The notes under the pieces are model-generated. The model saw nothing but the letters and a program-made list of their open reading frames with translations. It did not search any database and was not told where the DNA came from. The translations under genes were made by a program, and so were the position numbers. 45,751 nucleotides of DNA from SAR202 cluster bacterium (lineage in GTDB: Bacteria; Chloroflexota; Dehalococcoidia; Lucifugimonadales; GCA-2712585). Location: assembly GCA_016872285.1 (NCBI GenBank), contig VGZZ01000020.1, positions 1 to 45,751 of the forward strand, written 5' to 3'. This document shows positions 30,575 to 39,613 of the stretch, piece by piece; the stretch's first letter is position 1; the number at the start of each line of letters is the position of its first letter.

Positions 30575-32770
30575 ATGCTCAAATCCCTGGGGAGATTGAT
30601 CTTTTTCCTGCTGGGGAGGCCGGTCTGGCTGGTTTCCACCCCGGTGGGCCGACGCGTGTTAATTGTCGGCGCGATTCTTACGCCAGTAGTGTACCTAGGG
30701 CTATCAGTCGAGGCACGGGAGTGGACGTGGAGCCGTTTGGGGTACGGATACCTGCCCATTGGGATGTGGGTGGCGGCTTTTGGGGCGGCGCTTTTTCATA
30801 GACGATGGCTTAACAAGAAATACTGGAGTTACTGGGCCGCCGGCGCATTGATGGTGGCTGGAACGCTGGGCCTGCTTTCGTTATGGCATCCGCCGTATGG
30901 GCTGCTGGAGGAGACGGGACTGAGCGGGCACTGGGGTCGGATATTTGGCGGTGAGCCGCTGGCGCTGGGGATACCCAAGGCGGCGCTGGCTTTCTGGCTT
31001 ATACCTTTCGTTGTCGCGCCAAGCTGGGCTGCGCTGGCTCATAAGCGGGGCGCGGTGGCGATGGGCCGAACGGGACTTGTTCTTATTCATACGGCTGAGG
31101 CGAGCGTTGGCGCGCTGGCGGGGAGGGCGCGGAGGAACGGGCATAAGGAGGAGGTTGTAGTGGAGGCGGTACCGCAGGAGGCGCCTGAGAAGAAGGGAAT
31201 TCTGGCAAAGTTGAAGAAGAGGGAGAAGGGGGAGGCCAAGGCCCTGAAGGAGCCTGTGGAGAAAGAGGCCGGCCAGGCCAGGCCGATGAAGCGGACCGGG
31301 TGGCGGCTGCCGAAGGCGGATATGCTGGCCATAGGCGAGGCCCAGCCAATGTCGCGGGCCGCGCTTAACGAGATGTCGCAGACGATTGAGACCACGCTGG
31401 CGGACCACGGGGTGGAGGTGTCGGTGCAGGACGTGAAGGTGGGGCCGCGGGTGATACAGTTTGGGCTGGTGCCGGGATGGATAAAAAAGACGAAGGAACT
31501 GAGGGGAACCAAGACGTCGGAGCCGGTAACGCAGGTGGACATGAGCCGAGTGAAGGTACATAGCATACTGGCTCGGGAACAGGACCTGGCTCTAGCGCTG
31601 AAGACGTCGGACCTGAGGCTGCAGGCGCCGGTGCCGGGCGAGGCGCTGGTGGGGATTGAGGTGCCGAACCCCAACCCGAACCGTGTATATCTGAGAGCCG
31701 TGGCTGAGAGTACGTCGTTTCGCAGGATTACAGCCAAGGGCGGCCTGCCGCTGGCGCTGGGGCAGGGGACAGGCGGGGAGCCGGTGTCTGAGGACCTGGT
31801 GGAGCTGCCGCACCTGCTCATTGCGGGGGCGACGGGGAGCGGGAAGAGCGTGTGCATCAACACGATTATCACGTCGCTGATTATGGCCAAGGGGCCGGAC
31901 AGGCTCCGGATGATTATGGTAGACCCGAAGCGGGTGGAGCTGACGCCGTTCAACGGACTGCCGCACCTGGTGGTGCCGGTGATAGTGGACAGCGATAGGG
32001 TGATGCCGATTCTGGGCGCCATTATGCGGGAGATGTTCCGCCGCTATCGCGTATTTGAAGAGGCGGGGGTGCGGAACCTGGCGGGGTACAACCAGAAGGC
32101 CAAGGACCCGATGCCGTTCCTGCTTTTGATTGTGGACGAACTGGCGGACCTGATGATGACATCGGGCTATGAGGTAGAGCAGGCGCTGGTGCGGCTGGCG
32201 CAGCTGGGCCGGGCGACGGGCATACATTTGATTTTGTGTACCCAGAGACCATCGGTGAACGTGGTGACGGGACTGCTGAAGGCGAACATAGCGGCGCGCA
32301 TCGCGTTTGCGGTAGCGTCGCAGGTGGACTCGCGGGTTATCCTGGACGAAGCGGGCGCGGACAGGCTGTTGGGCAAGGGCGATATGCTGTTTATATCGGC
32401 CCAGTCTCCGAAGCCCCGGAGGATACAGGGCACGTGGGTGACGGACGAGGAGATCGATTCTGTGGTGAAGTTCTGGAAGGAGCAGGAGGGGCCGGCGCTG
32501 GCGGAGATCAAGATGGAGGAGCCGGATCCCGCGGAGGGGCAGGCCGGCGGCGATCTGGTGGACGACGAGGCACTGTTGGACAAGGCGCGGGAGCTACTGG
32601 AGAAGTACAAGCACGTGTCGCCGGGGCTGCTGCAGCGGAGGTTGCAGGTGGGGTACCAGAAGGCGCTGCAGTTGGTGGAGACGCTGGAGACGGAGGGGTT
32701 TGCGTCGGCGGGAGAGCCGGGGAAGGCTAGGAGCCTGGTGAAGAAGGAAGGGGATGGGATAGTAGGGTAG
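30575..32770 (+). CDS. ftsK: DNA translocase FtsK/SpoIIIE
   Basis: Septal DNA pump for chromosome segregation, 731 residues. About four membrane segments lie at 25-170, followed by a short basic linker (190-240), a FtsK alpha/beta motor with Walker A GATGSGKS (418-425), Walker B LLLIVDELADLM (516-527), and TQRPSVNVVTGLLKANIAARIAFAVAS, then a C-terminal gamma winged helix (about 650-715, LLQRRLQVGYQKALQLVE). The gamma domain means it should recognise KOPS-like sequences. It starts 21 bases after RNase J. Confidence 0.96.
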   Translation: MLKSLGRLIFFLLGRPVWLVSTPVGRRVLIVGAILTPVVYLGLSVEAREWTWSRLGYGYLPIGMWVAAFGAALFHRRWLNKKYWSYWAAGALMVAGTLGLLSLWHPPYGLLEETGLSGHWGRIFGGEPLALGIPKAALAFWLIPFVVAPSWAALAHKRGAVAMGRTGLVLIHTAEASVGALAGRARRNGHKEEVVVEAVPQEAPEKKGILAKLKKREKGEAKALKEPVEKEAGQARPMKRTGWRLPKADMLAIGEAQPMSRAALNEMSQTIETTLADHGVEVSVQDVKVGPRVIQFGLVPGWIKKTKELRGTKTSEPVTQVDMSRVKVHSILAREQDLALALKTSDLRLQAPVPGEALVGIEVPNPNPNRVYLRAVAESTSFRRITAKGGLPLALGQGTGGEPVSEDLVELPHLLIAGATGSGKSVCINTIITSLIMAKGPDRLRMIMVDPKRVELTPFNGLPHLVVPVIVDSDRVMPILGAIMREMFRRYRVFEEAGVRNLAGYNQKAKDPMPFLLLIVDELADLMMTSGYEVEQALVRLAQLGRATGIHLILCTQRPSVNVVTGLLKANIAARIAFAVASQVDSRVILDEAGADRLLGKGDMLFISAQSPKPRRIQGTWVTDEEIDSVVKFWKEQEGPALAEIKMEEPDPAEGQAGGDLVDDEALLDKARELLEKYKHVSPGLLQRRLQVGYQKALQLVETLETEGFASAGEPGKARSLVKKEGDGIVG

Positions 32771-32817
32771 GCTAATCCCGCTCCTGGGGGTATTATGGAA
32801 GTGGGGGAGGTGAGGTT

Positions 32818-33297
32818 ATGAAAGGCAATCCTGAAGTCATTGACGCGTTGAATAAGGCCCTGAGAGGGGAACTGACATCGATTGACCTGTATTTTGTGCA
32901 GTCCAAGGCGTGCCGGAATTGGGGATACCATAAGCTGGCGCAAAAGCAGTATAAAGAGTCGATAGAGGAGATGCGGCATGCCGAGGACGCCATCGAACGC
33001 ATTCTCTATTTAGGCGGATCGCCGGTAGCCCAGGCGGACCGCATTCATCTAGGCGCGAATGTGAAGGAGCTGCTGGAGGCGGACTTGAAGCTGGAGAACA
33101 AGGCGGTGGAGGTCTATAACGAGGGGATCAAGGTGTGCATGCAGGTGGGGGACGCCGGAAGCCGGGAGGTGCTAGAGCATATCCTGGTCCAGACGGAACA
33201 TCATGTAGAGTGGCTGGAGTCTCAGTTAAGAGTTATACAAGAGGTCGGGCTTGAGAATTATCTGGCCGACCAGATAGGGGAGGAGAAGGAACCTTAA
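32818..33297 (+). CDS. bfr: Bacterioferritin
   Basis: Iron-storage protein, 159 residues. Ferroxidase ligands are Glu18 (RGELTSIDLY), Glu51 and His54 (EEMRHAED), Glu93, Glu127 and His130-region (TEHHVEW), and Met52 is the expected haem ligand. GGGGAGGTGAGG precedes the ATG. It follows ftsK by 47 bases and ends a plus-strand gene run before a repeat-filled gap. Confidence 0.95.
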   Translation: MKGNPEVIDALNKALRGELTSIDLYFVQSKACRNWGYHKLAQKQYKESIEEMRHAEDAIERILYLGGSPVAQADRIHLGANVKELLEADLKLENKAVEVYNEGIKVCMQVGDAGSREVLEHILVQTEHHVEWLESQLRVIQEVGLENYLADQIGEEKEP

Positions 33298-33637
33298 TTG
33301 AGAGTCCGATTTACGTAGCGGAATTGATATTGGGCCTATCACCACCCTCCACCCCGACCCCCCCATTCCTTCGGCCCTTCGACTAGGCTCAGGGCAGGCT
33401 CCCTCAGGACAGGCTCTAAGCTTCCCCCTCAAGGGGGGAAGGGACTAGAAGGGGCCAGTGGACTCAAGGCCGCAAGATGGATTGTGCTTCCAGGGTTTCC
33501 CCCTCATCCTGCACCTTCTCCTCCCTCGGGGGATACTCGGGACAGGCTCCAGGGGAGAAGGGATCTCCTTGGTGCCGCTCAATCCCTGTGTATGCCTCTC
33601 AGCCTCATAAGGGACATATTGACAGGAATAATTTCAG
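33298..33637. repeat. Two repeat elements filling the gap between bfr and mrp
   Basis: At 33343-33465 CCCTTCGACTAGGCTCAGGG occurs with a second partial core (CCCTCAGGACAGGCTC), then CTTCCCCCTCAAGGGGGGAAG and GGGACTAGAAGGGGCC. At 33477-33600 a GGGTTTCCCCCTCATCCTG copy follows, with its hairpin split by ATACTCGGGACAGGCTCCA. The latter looks like one repeat nested in another. No gene is seen in this 369-base stretch. Confidence 0.8.
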
Positions 33638-33666
33638 AAAAGGCCGCTAAAAAGCGGCCTTTTTTA
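33638..33666 (+). terminator. Bidirectional intrinsic terminator between bfr and mrp
   Basis: AAAAGGCCGCT at 33638-33648 pairs with AGCGGCCTTTT at 33653-33663 around an AAAA loop, followed by TTT. Read from the minus strand it also ends in a T-run, so it can serve the convergent mrp gene, whose stop codon touches it. Confidence 0.88.
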
Positions 33667-34524
33667 TTATGGGGTGGAGGCTGGGTTGGGGGTGGGTTGA
33701 GGGGTGGGCTTGGGGAGTTTCTCGAGAATTTCTTTGAGGTTCTGGACAACACGCTCGTACTCTTTGCGAACTTTGCCGCTGGACAGGACGGTGGGCTTGG
33801 ATGTATCCCGGTAGTCCGAGAGCATGGAGAAGGAACCCAGTAGTGGCACGTCCAGGTCTTTTGCCAGGGTCTCGCCGCCGCCTTTGCCGAAGACATCGCC
33901 GGAGAAGTTTTCTACCACGCCCAAGACTTTGATGTTGAGCTTTCGCACCATATTGATGGAGCGTTTGGCGTCCAGGATGGCGAGGCTCTGGGGTGTGGTG
34001 ACGACGACGAAGCCGTCCAGGGGGAGGGTCTGCATGATGGTGAGGGGGGCGTCGGAGGTGCCTGGGGGTAGGTCGGCGATGAGGTAGTCCAGGTCGCCCC
34101 AATCGGTGGCCTGGAGGAACTGGTTAATGGCGTTGTGGATCATGGGGCCGCGCCAGATGATAGCCTCCTCCTCATTCTGCTGGAAGAAGGCCATGGACAT
34201 GACCTTGACGCCGAAGCGGTCGGGCGGGATGAGCTTGCCGTTGTCCTGCTCGGGAGGCTCGGTGAGGCCCATGAGCTTGGTGACGTTGGGGCAGTCGATG
34301 TCGGCATCCAGAAGGCCGACCTTGTGGCCCTGCTGGGCGAGGGTTGCGGCGAGGTTGACGGCGACGGTGGTCTTGCCGACGCCGCCCTTGCCGCTGTAAA
34401 CGGCGATTTTGGTTCTTATCTTGGACAGGTTCTGGGTGATGGCGCGCTTCTGCTGCCAGGCGCGCTTTACGGCCTCCAGCCGCGCTTGCTCTTGAGGCGT
34501 AGGTTGTCTGGGGGGGGTGGTCAC
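33667..34524 (-). CDS. Mrp/NBP35-type P-loop ATPase (Fe-S carrier), lacking the CxxC motif
   Basis: Member of the Mrp/ApbC family that carries and delivers [4Fe-4S] clusters. 285 residues with the deviant Walker A SGKGGVGKT (44-52), DADIDCPNV, IADLPPGTSDAPLT and ENFSGDVFGKGGGETLA. Family members normally have CxxC before the IFG-x-GGGE turn to bridge the cluster; here the stretch between ENFSG and DVFG contains no cysteine. The only cysteine seen in the core is in DADIDCPN. Either the cluster is bound differently or this is a non-carrier paralogue. A MIP18-family gene precedes it by 37 bases, a usual partner. Confidence 0.88.
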   Translation of the reverse strand: MTTPPRQPTPQEQARLEAVKRAWQQKRAITQNLSKIRTKIAVYSGKGGVGKTTVAVNLAATLAQQGHKVGLLDADIDCPNVTKLMGLTEPPEQDNGKLIPPDRFGVKVMSMAFFQQNEEEAIIWRGPMIHNAINQFLQATDWGDLDYLIADLPPGTSDAPLTIMQTLPLDGFVVVTTPQSLAILDAKRSINMVRKLNIKVLGVVENFSGDVFGKGGGETLAKDLDVPLLGSFSMLSDYRDTSKPTVLSSGKVRKEYERVVQNLKEILEKLPKPTPQPTPNPASTP

Positions 34525-34561
34525 TACGCGTGTCTTTCTAGGTCTGTGAAAGAGTAGAGGG

Positions 34562-34876
34562 CTAGTCTATGCCGAGGAGCTTCTTGCCGTCGGCGGTGAT
34601 CATTTCGGGGTTCCAGGGCGGGTCGAAGGTCATTTCGACTTCCACGTCTTCGACGCCTTCCAGTTCGGCGATGGCCCATTCGGCCTGCTGGGCGATCATG
34701 GGGCCCATGCCGCAGCCCGGGGCGGTGAGGGTCATGAGGACGTGGACGTTGCCTTCGACGACTTCGACGCCGTAAACGAGGCCGAGGTCGACGACGTTTA
34801 CGGGGATTTCGGGGTCGTAGACCTGCTTCATGGCGTCGATGACTTTTTCTTTGGTGATGGTTTCAGCTTCGGCCAT
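34562..34876 (-). CDS. MIP18/DUF59 family Fe-S assembly protein
   Basis: 104 residues related to SufT/PaaD. The DUF59 pattern is clear: QVYDPEIPVNVVDLGLVYGVEV near the start and LTAPGCGMGPMI with its conserved cysteine, ending FDPPWNPEMI. The ATG at 34876 is preceded by GGAGG with good spacing; the frame is open to 34894. It pairs with the Mrp-type ATPase as a probable Fe-S maturation unit. Confidence 0.92.
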   Translation of the reverse strand: MAEAETITKEKVIDAMKQVYDPEIPVNVVDLGLVYGVEVVEGNVHVLMTLTAPGCGMGPMIAQQAEWAIAELEGVEDVEVEMTFDPPWNPEMITADGKKLLGID

Positions 34877-34947
34877 GGGGGCCTCCAGATGCAAGTAGTG
34901 CAGATTTGATGCTAACAGGGTAAATAGGCACAGTCAACTTAATTTCA

Positions 34948-35061
34948 GTCGGGATACCATCAACCCCTGACCCCTTCTTCCTGCAGGAAGAAGGGGAAGA
35001 GAAAAAATTGCACCAATTCCCCCTCTAACTCCCCCTTTTCCTCACGAGGAAAAGGGGGAGG
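34948..35061. repeat. Composite GATACCATC repeat, copy 4 (divergent arms)
   Basis: GTCGGGATACCATCAACCCC starts it as in the other copies. CCCCTTCTTCCTG-CAGGAAGAAGGGG at 34971-34996 is a perfect 26-base palindrome replacing the usual core. Then CCCCCTCTAACTCCCCC and a 15-base-pair stem, CTCCCCCTTTTCCTC (35029-35043) with GAGGAAAAGGGGGAG (35046-35060), close the element. It lies between uvrB and the MIP18 gene. Confidence 0.85.
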
Positions 35062-35094
35062 ACCAGAAAAGACTAATTAGCCTTGTTGCGAAGG

Positions 35095-37101
35095 CTACGA
35101 TGTGGTCTTGGGGAGGGCGAGGAGGCGGCGGAGCTCCACGATTTCATCTCGGAGCATGGCGGCTTTCTCGAACTCTAAATTCTTGGCGGACTGCTTCATC
35201 TGGACTTCCAGGTCTTTGACGACTCGATACAACTCGTCCTCGGACATGAGCTTGCGCTCGGCCTTATAGGAGGCTTTTTCCTCGGCTACGGCTTTGACGC
35301 GCTCGGTGATATCCTTGACGGCCTTCTTGATGCCCTGGGGGACGATGCCGTGCTGCCGGTTGAAGTCATCCTGGATTTGGCGGCGGCGGTTGGTCTCGTC
35401 GATGGCGCGGCGCATGGAGCCGGTGATGACGTCGGCGTACATGACGACTCGACCGTCCTCGTGGCGGGCGGCGCGGCCTATCATCTGGATGAGGGAGGAG
35501 GAGGAGCGGAGATAGCCTTCCTTGTCGGCGTCGAGGATGGCGACAAGGGAGACTTCGGGGAGATCCAGGCCTTCGCGTAGGAGGTTGATACCTACGACGA
35601 CGTCGTAGACGCCGAGGCGGAGGTCGCGGAGGATTTCGCTGCGCTCAAAGGTCTGGATTTCCGAGTGGAGGTAGTGGACGCGGACGCCCATCTCCTGGAG
35701 GTAGTCAGCCAGCTCCTCGGCCATCTTCTTGGTGAGGGTGGTGACCAGGCAGCGCTCGCCACGTTCGGTGCGAGTCTTGATCTGCTCCATGAGGTCGTCA
35801 ATCTGGCCGCGGGTGGGCTTGACCTCGATGATGGGGTCGAGGAGGCCGGTGGGGCGAATGACCTGCTCCACGACCTGCTGGCTGACCTCCATTTCGTAGG
35901 GGCCTGGGGTGGCGGAGACGTAGACAACTTGGTTGACATGGGTCTCGAACTCACGGAAGTTGAGGGGTCGGTTGTCGATGGCGGAGGGAAGCCGGAAGCC
36001 GAAGTCCACCAGGGTCTGCTTGCGGGAGAGGTCGCCGTGATACATGCCGCGAATCTGAGGGAGGGTCATGTGGGACTCGTCGATGAACATGAGGAAGTCG
36101 CGGGGGAAGTAGTCCAGGAGGGTCCAGGGGGTGGAGCCGGCGGCGCGGCGGCCGATATGGCGGGAGTAGTTTTCAATGCCGGAGCAGTAGCCGACGGTCT
36201 GCATCATCTCGATGTCATACTTGGTGCGGGACTCCAGGCGGGCGGCCTCAAGGATTTTGCCATCGGCGCGGAGGTGGGCCAGCCATTCGGCCAATTCGGT
36301 CTGGATGTCCTGGATGGCGAGGCGCATCTTGTCCTCGGATGTAACGAAGTGCTTGGCGGGGTATATATCCAGGTCCTGGCGCTCGTTGAAGATTTCGCCG
36401 GTGAGAGGGTCTAGCTCCGTGATGCGCTCGACCTCATCGCCCCAGAACTGGATGCGGACAGCAACTTCTTCGTAGGCGGGGAGCATCTCGATGGTGTCTC
36501 CCTTGACGCGGAACTTGCCGCGGGTGAGGGAGACGTCGTTGCGCTCGTACTGCATAGCGACGAGGTCGCGGACGAGGGCATTGCGGGGGCGGGTCTGGCC
36601 GACTTTTAACGGCGCGACGAAGGAGTAGTACTCCTCGGGGTCGCCCAGGCCGTAGATGCAGGAGACGGAGGCGACGATAAGGACGTCGCGGCGGGTCATG
36701 AGGGAGCGGGTGGCGGAGTGTCGGAGCTTGTCGATCTCCTCGTTGATATCGGCGTCTTTTTCGATATAGGTGTCGGTCTGGGGAACGTAGGCCTCGGGCT
36801 GGTAGTAGTCGTAGTAGGAGACGAAGTACTCGACAGCGTTGTGGGGGAAGAACTCGCGGAACTCGGTGGCAAGCTGGGCGGCGAGGGTCTTGTTGTGGGC
36901 AATGACGAGGGTGGGCTTCTGGACGCGCTGGACGATGTTGGCCATGGTGAAGGTCTTGCCGGAGCCTGTGACGCCCATGAGGGTCTGGTGGCGGAGGTCC
37001 TGGTTGACGCCGTCCACCAGCTTGCCGACGGCGGAAGGCTGGTCGCCGGTGGGCTGGAAGTCGGAGACGAGCTGGAACTGGCCGGGCTTGGTGGAGAGCA
37101 T
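35095..37101 (-). CDS. uvrB: Excinuclease ABC subunit B
   Basis: Damage-verifying helicase of nucleotide excision repair, 668 residues. Walker A GVTGSGKT (43-50), the beta-hairpin region [20 protein letters not shown] (about 94-114, F in place of the first Y), [37 protein letters not shown] and the C-terminal UVR domain (about 630-664, [24 protein letters not shown]) are all present. A TAAAAT box just upstream of the ATG is a possible -10. uvrA is not in the window. Confidence 0.97.
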   Translation of the reverse strand: MLSTKPGQFQLVSDFQPTGDQPSAVGKLVDGVNQDLRHQTLMGVTGSGKTFTMANIVQRVQKPTLVIAHNKTLAAQLATEFREFFPHNAVEYFVSYYDYYQPEAYVPQTDTYIEKDADINEEIDKLRHSATRSLMTRRDVLIVASVSCIYGLGDPEEYYSFVAPLKVGQTRPRNALVRDLVAMQYERNDVSLTRGKFRVKGDTIEMLPAYEEVAVRIQFWGDEVERITELDPLTGEIFNERQDLDIYPAKHFVTSEDKMRLAIQDIQTELAEWLAHLRADGKILEAARLESRTKYDIEMMQTVGYCSGIENYSRHIGRRAAGSTPWTLLDYFPRDFLMFIDESHMTLPQIRGMYHGDLSRKQTLVDFGFRLPSAIDNRPLNFREFETHVNQVVYVSATPGPYEMEVSQQVVEQVIRPTGLLDPIIEVKPTRGQIDDLMEQIKTRTERGERCLVTTLTKKMAEELADYLQEMGVRVHYLHSEIQTFERSEILRDLRLGVYDVVVGINLLREGLDLPEVSLVAILDADKEGYLRSSSSLIQMIGRAARHEDGRVVMYADVITGSMRRAIDETNRRRQIQDDFNRQHGIVPQGIKKAVKDITERVKAVAEEKASYKAERKLMSEDELYRVVKDLEVQMKQSAKNLEFEKAAMLRDEIVELRRLLALPKTTS

Positions 37102-37253
37102 AGGGATATTTTAGCGCAAAAGGGGGAGGGGAGTGGGGTGGTAAAGAGGACTGTGCTCGACCTGCAATGAAAGTTGTACAGAGGAGTACGGATAAGTTGC
37201 GCTAGGCTAATAATGTGGTTAAGTTTCTTGAGTGCAATGAGGAGGATACCAGA

Positions 37254-38723
37254 ATGCTGCCAGATAACCCAATAACATCTGTAAGCCAAGATCGATTAGG
37301 GCGAGAATTTTTTGCAGACCAAATTGCTAAATCTGTCTTGAACCGAGACTCGACGAATTCGCTAATTATAGGATTATTTGGACCGTGGGGAGCCGGAAAA
37401 TCTTCGGTGGTCAACATGATCGAAGAGAAAATTGATAATGAGTCTGAAACATCGAAGCAGACAACAATTATCGTGAGATTTAATCCCTGGCTATTTTCAT
37501 CAATAGAACAATTAATATTGCGTTTCTTTGCAGAAATACGGACCTCGCTGAAATTAAAGTCCAACCGCAAAAATATAAAGAAGATTGGTGACCTTCTGGA
37601 TGGGCTTGGAACAATACTAGCTTTCGCGGAGATGGTACCAGGCGCATCTATCATGGGAAGGCCTAGTTCGCTAGCTCAACGAGGCTCTGATGCCTTGAAA
37701 AAAATAGGTGTTGACCGTCCGATCCATGAAATAAAGAAGGAATTGAGCGAGAGGATGAGAAAGTTGCCGATCCATTTGATAGTGATGGTGGATGACCTGG
37801 ATAGGCTGGAGAAAGATAGTTTGGTTGAGATGTTCAAGCTTATTAGGCTGGTTTCCGACTTGCCCCATACGACCTACATTTTGGCACTGGACAGGGAGCA
37901 GGTTGTAAGAACTCTTGAAAAGGACGATTCCATCTCTGACGCTACTTCATATTTGGATAAGATAATTCAGGTCAATATTGATTTGCCCGCACTACTTCCA
38001 GGTAAATTAGAGAGCTTTTTCTTAGATGGGTTGAATCAAGGCTTGGGGTCGTTTGAGGGATTCTCTTTAGCGGATACTGAAAGGGAACAGATAAGGTGGC
38101 AGAAAATATTCTTAAAGGGTATTAAACCGCTAATTAGAACTCCAAGGCATGCGATAAAACTAAACAACATCCTGGGGCTTTTGTTCCCGCTTATCAAGGA
38201 TGAAGTCAATGTTATTGACTATATAACGTTGGAAGCTATTCGGTCGTTCAATCCGGAGTTATTTTCCTTCATTTCGGGAAGTAAGTCTGAGCTATTAAAT
38301 GGTCCACAAGTGTACAGCCCACAAGCAAAGACTAAGCCAATGGACGCCGCGCCGCAGATCTTAAGGGGTATCTTGGAGGGAGGATCCCTTTATAAGCAGA
38401 TGTTGTTGGAGATATTCCCAGTTGTCTCAAAGTACATATCCGACATAAATTTCGGCAGTACTCAAGAGTGGCGAAAGTTAAGGCGTGTTTGTGCAGATGA
38501 GCACTTCGACAAATATTTTATGTTAACTATCCCCCAGGGCCGCTTATCTGAATCACAATTGAGAAATATTTTGAATAGTTCAGCAGATCCAAAGGCCTTT
38601 GAGGATTATGTTACTGGGGTAATTGAAGGTGATGGCATACACTCAGTAATTAACTACTTGTACGACCACATGGAAGAGATTCCTGCTGCCAACATACCAA
38701 CCATACTGACAACCTCAGCTTAA
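37254..38723 (+). CDS. KAP family P-loop NTPase (N-terminal/NTPase part)
   Basis: 489 residues. Walker A is GPWGAGKS (43-50), a FNPW motif (75-78) follows as in KAP proteins, Walker B is LIVMVDDLDRL (174-184) and ILALDREQVV (208-217) supplies a sensor-like motif. The KAP family includes the phage-exclusion protein PifA and the QatA component of a defence system; many members have membrane inserts, but only a weak hydrophobic stretch is present here (about 116-130). AGGAGG 9 bases before the ATG fixes the start. The gene and its follower are distinctly AT-richer than the flanks, which suggests horizontal transfer. Target and trigger are unknown. Confidence 0.85.
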   Translation: MLPDNPITSVSQDRLGREFFADQIAKSVLNRDSTNSLIIGLFGPWGAGKSSVVNMIEEKIDNESETSKQTTIIVRFNPWLFSSIEQLILRFFAEIRTSLKLKSNRKNIKKIGDLLDGLGTILAFAEMVPGASIMGRPSSLAQRGSDALKKIGVDRPIHEIKKELSERMRKLPIHLIVMVDDLDRLEKDSLVEMFKLIRLVSDLPHTTYILALDREQVVRTLEKDDSISDATSYLDKIIQVNIDLPALLPGKLESFFLDGLNQGLGSFEGFSLADTEREQIRWQKIFLKGIKPLIRTPRHAIKLNNILGLLFPLIKDEVNVIDYITLEAIRSFNPELFSFISGSKSELLNGPQVYSPQAKTKPMDAAPQILRGILEGGSLYKQMLLEIFPVVSKYISDINFGSTQEWRKLRRVCADEHFDKYFMLTIPQGRLSESQLRNILNSSADPKAFEDYVTGVIEGDGIHSVINYLYDHMEEIPAANIPTILTTSA

Positions 38724-38725
38724 CA

Positions 38726-39355
38726 ATGAAAGGATTCTTCGCAATAAGCGCAAAGGAAAGATTTACGGTCTTTGGAGAGGATCTTATTTTGGGCTTAGGC
38801 GAGCAAAGTGAAAGAGACTCACTACTCTTGAGAGTAACAGACGAGGGCAGATCTCTTTCTACAGTAGTCTATTTCCTTGGCTTCGTAGAACACACAACAG
38901 GCAGACATCCAGTTTTGGATAGCAAAAAGCTAGAGATCTTTTCAAAAGATGGCATTGAGAAGGCAAAGAACATTCTACTTGCTAGGATCCGCACCGAGGC
39001 GGAAAAAGGGACTGTGCTTGACCTTCCGGATCCTATGAATATCGTCTTTAGATGGAGAGATTGGGCTGGTAAAGATGAGGTCACGATAAAACTAAACAGT
39101 TATCTGAATACATCCGAAGGTTTGCTAAAGCTGATGAAAGCTTTCTCTAGCGAGATAAAATCCGTAGGTGGAGATGATACCGAAATCGTGCGTATTAGAA
39201 CTGAAATAAGATTAAAATACTTACAAGAATTTTTTGATGTACCAGCCCTGAAACAAAAGGTTGCACAACTGAAAAACTCACAAGACATCAAGTTGTCTGA
39301 TGATGAAATTAACTTAATCAATGGGTTTCTTAGTGGAGAAAGTTTAGACTTTTGA
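38726..39355 (+). CDS. C-terminal part of the KAP NTPase or separate partner protein
   Basis: 209 residues starting 2 bases after the previous stop, in the -1 frame relative to it. The central part (LEIFSKDGIEKAKNILLARI, FRWRDWAGKDEV, SEGLLKLMKAFSSEI) resembles the C-terminal helical region of full-length KAP NTPases, where a W-rich block is followed by L+LM/LKAF. I therefore think a single ancestral gene was split, either by a base loss or as a stable two-gene form. Without that link it would be an unknown protein. The composition is as AT-rich as the first half. Confidence 0.6.
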   Translation: MKGFFAISAKERFTVFGEDLILGLGEQSERDSLLLRVTDEGRSLSTVVYFLGFVEHTTGRHPVLDSKKLEIFSKDGIEKAKNILLARIRTEAEKGTVLDLPDPMNIVFRWRDWAGKDEVTIKLNSYLNTSEGLLKLMKAFSSEIKSVGGDDTEIVRIRTEIRLKYLQEFFDVPALKQKVAQLKNSQDIKLSDDEINLINGFLSGESLDF

Positions 39356-39359
39356 AATG

Positions 39360-39413
39360 ATTATAAGAAAAGCTGGTTTGTTGCCTTGAGGATATTTCAT
39401 TCGGGTTACAGTA
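39360..39413 (+). other. Possible degraded 3' end of a hicA gene
   Basis: The plus strand reads IIRKAG and, one frame later, LEDISF, which recalls the usual HicA ending (SILKQAKLTLEEF in the copy at 39854). It sits 46 bases before the gene fragment at 39406 ends, close to the spacing between intact hicA and the intact unknown gene. Very short, so uncertain. Confidence 0.25.
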
Positions 39414-39541
39414 AATCTTTACTCTTCAAGCTGGTGAAGACGGTTTCTCACACGATCCAAAATAATTTGGACATTACGAACTCGTAGTCCTCGTCGGTGG
39501 CGCTGGCGGATAGGGTGCAGATGAAGTTTTTGACGTAGGGG
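39406..39541 (-). pseudogene. Truncated duplicate of the 3' end of the gene at 40076-40477
   Basis: On the minus strand this reads PYVKNFICTLSASATDEDYE and continues to LKSKDLL and a stop, aligning without gaps with the last 45 codons of the intact gene (PYVKNFICTLSTSATDEDYE...). One codon is TGA where the intact gene has CGA (IVxETVF versus IMRENVF), so the frame is broken. Similarity ends near 39541. Confidence 0.85.
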
Positions 39542-39559
39542 TGGGCGTGGGCACACGAG

Positions 39560-39613
39560 ACGGAGGTGGCGAGGAAGGTAATATAAACGGAGGTGGCGAG
39601 GAAGGTAATATAA
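39560..39613 (+). repeat. 27-base tandem repeat upstream of hicB
   Basis: The unit ACGGAGGTGGCGAGGAAGGT plus AATATAA occurs twice back to back (39560-39586 and 39587-39613). Each copy has GAGGAAGG; the second places it 7 bases before the hicB ATG, so the repeat doubles the ribosome binding site. Confidence 0.85.

Noticed and set aside
31087-32022. Minus-strand open frames opposite ftsK
   Set aside because: Serine/proline-rich translations antisense to the FtsK motor; no motif.
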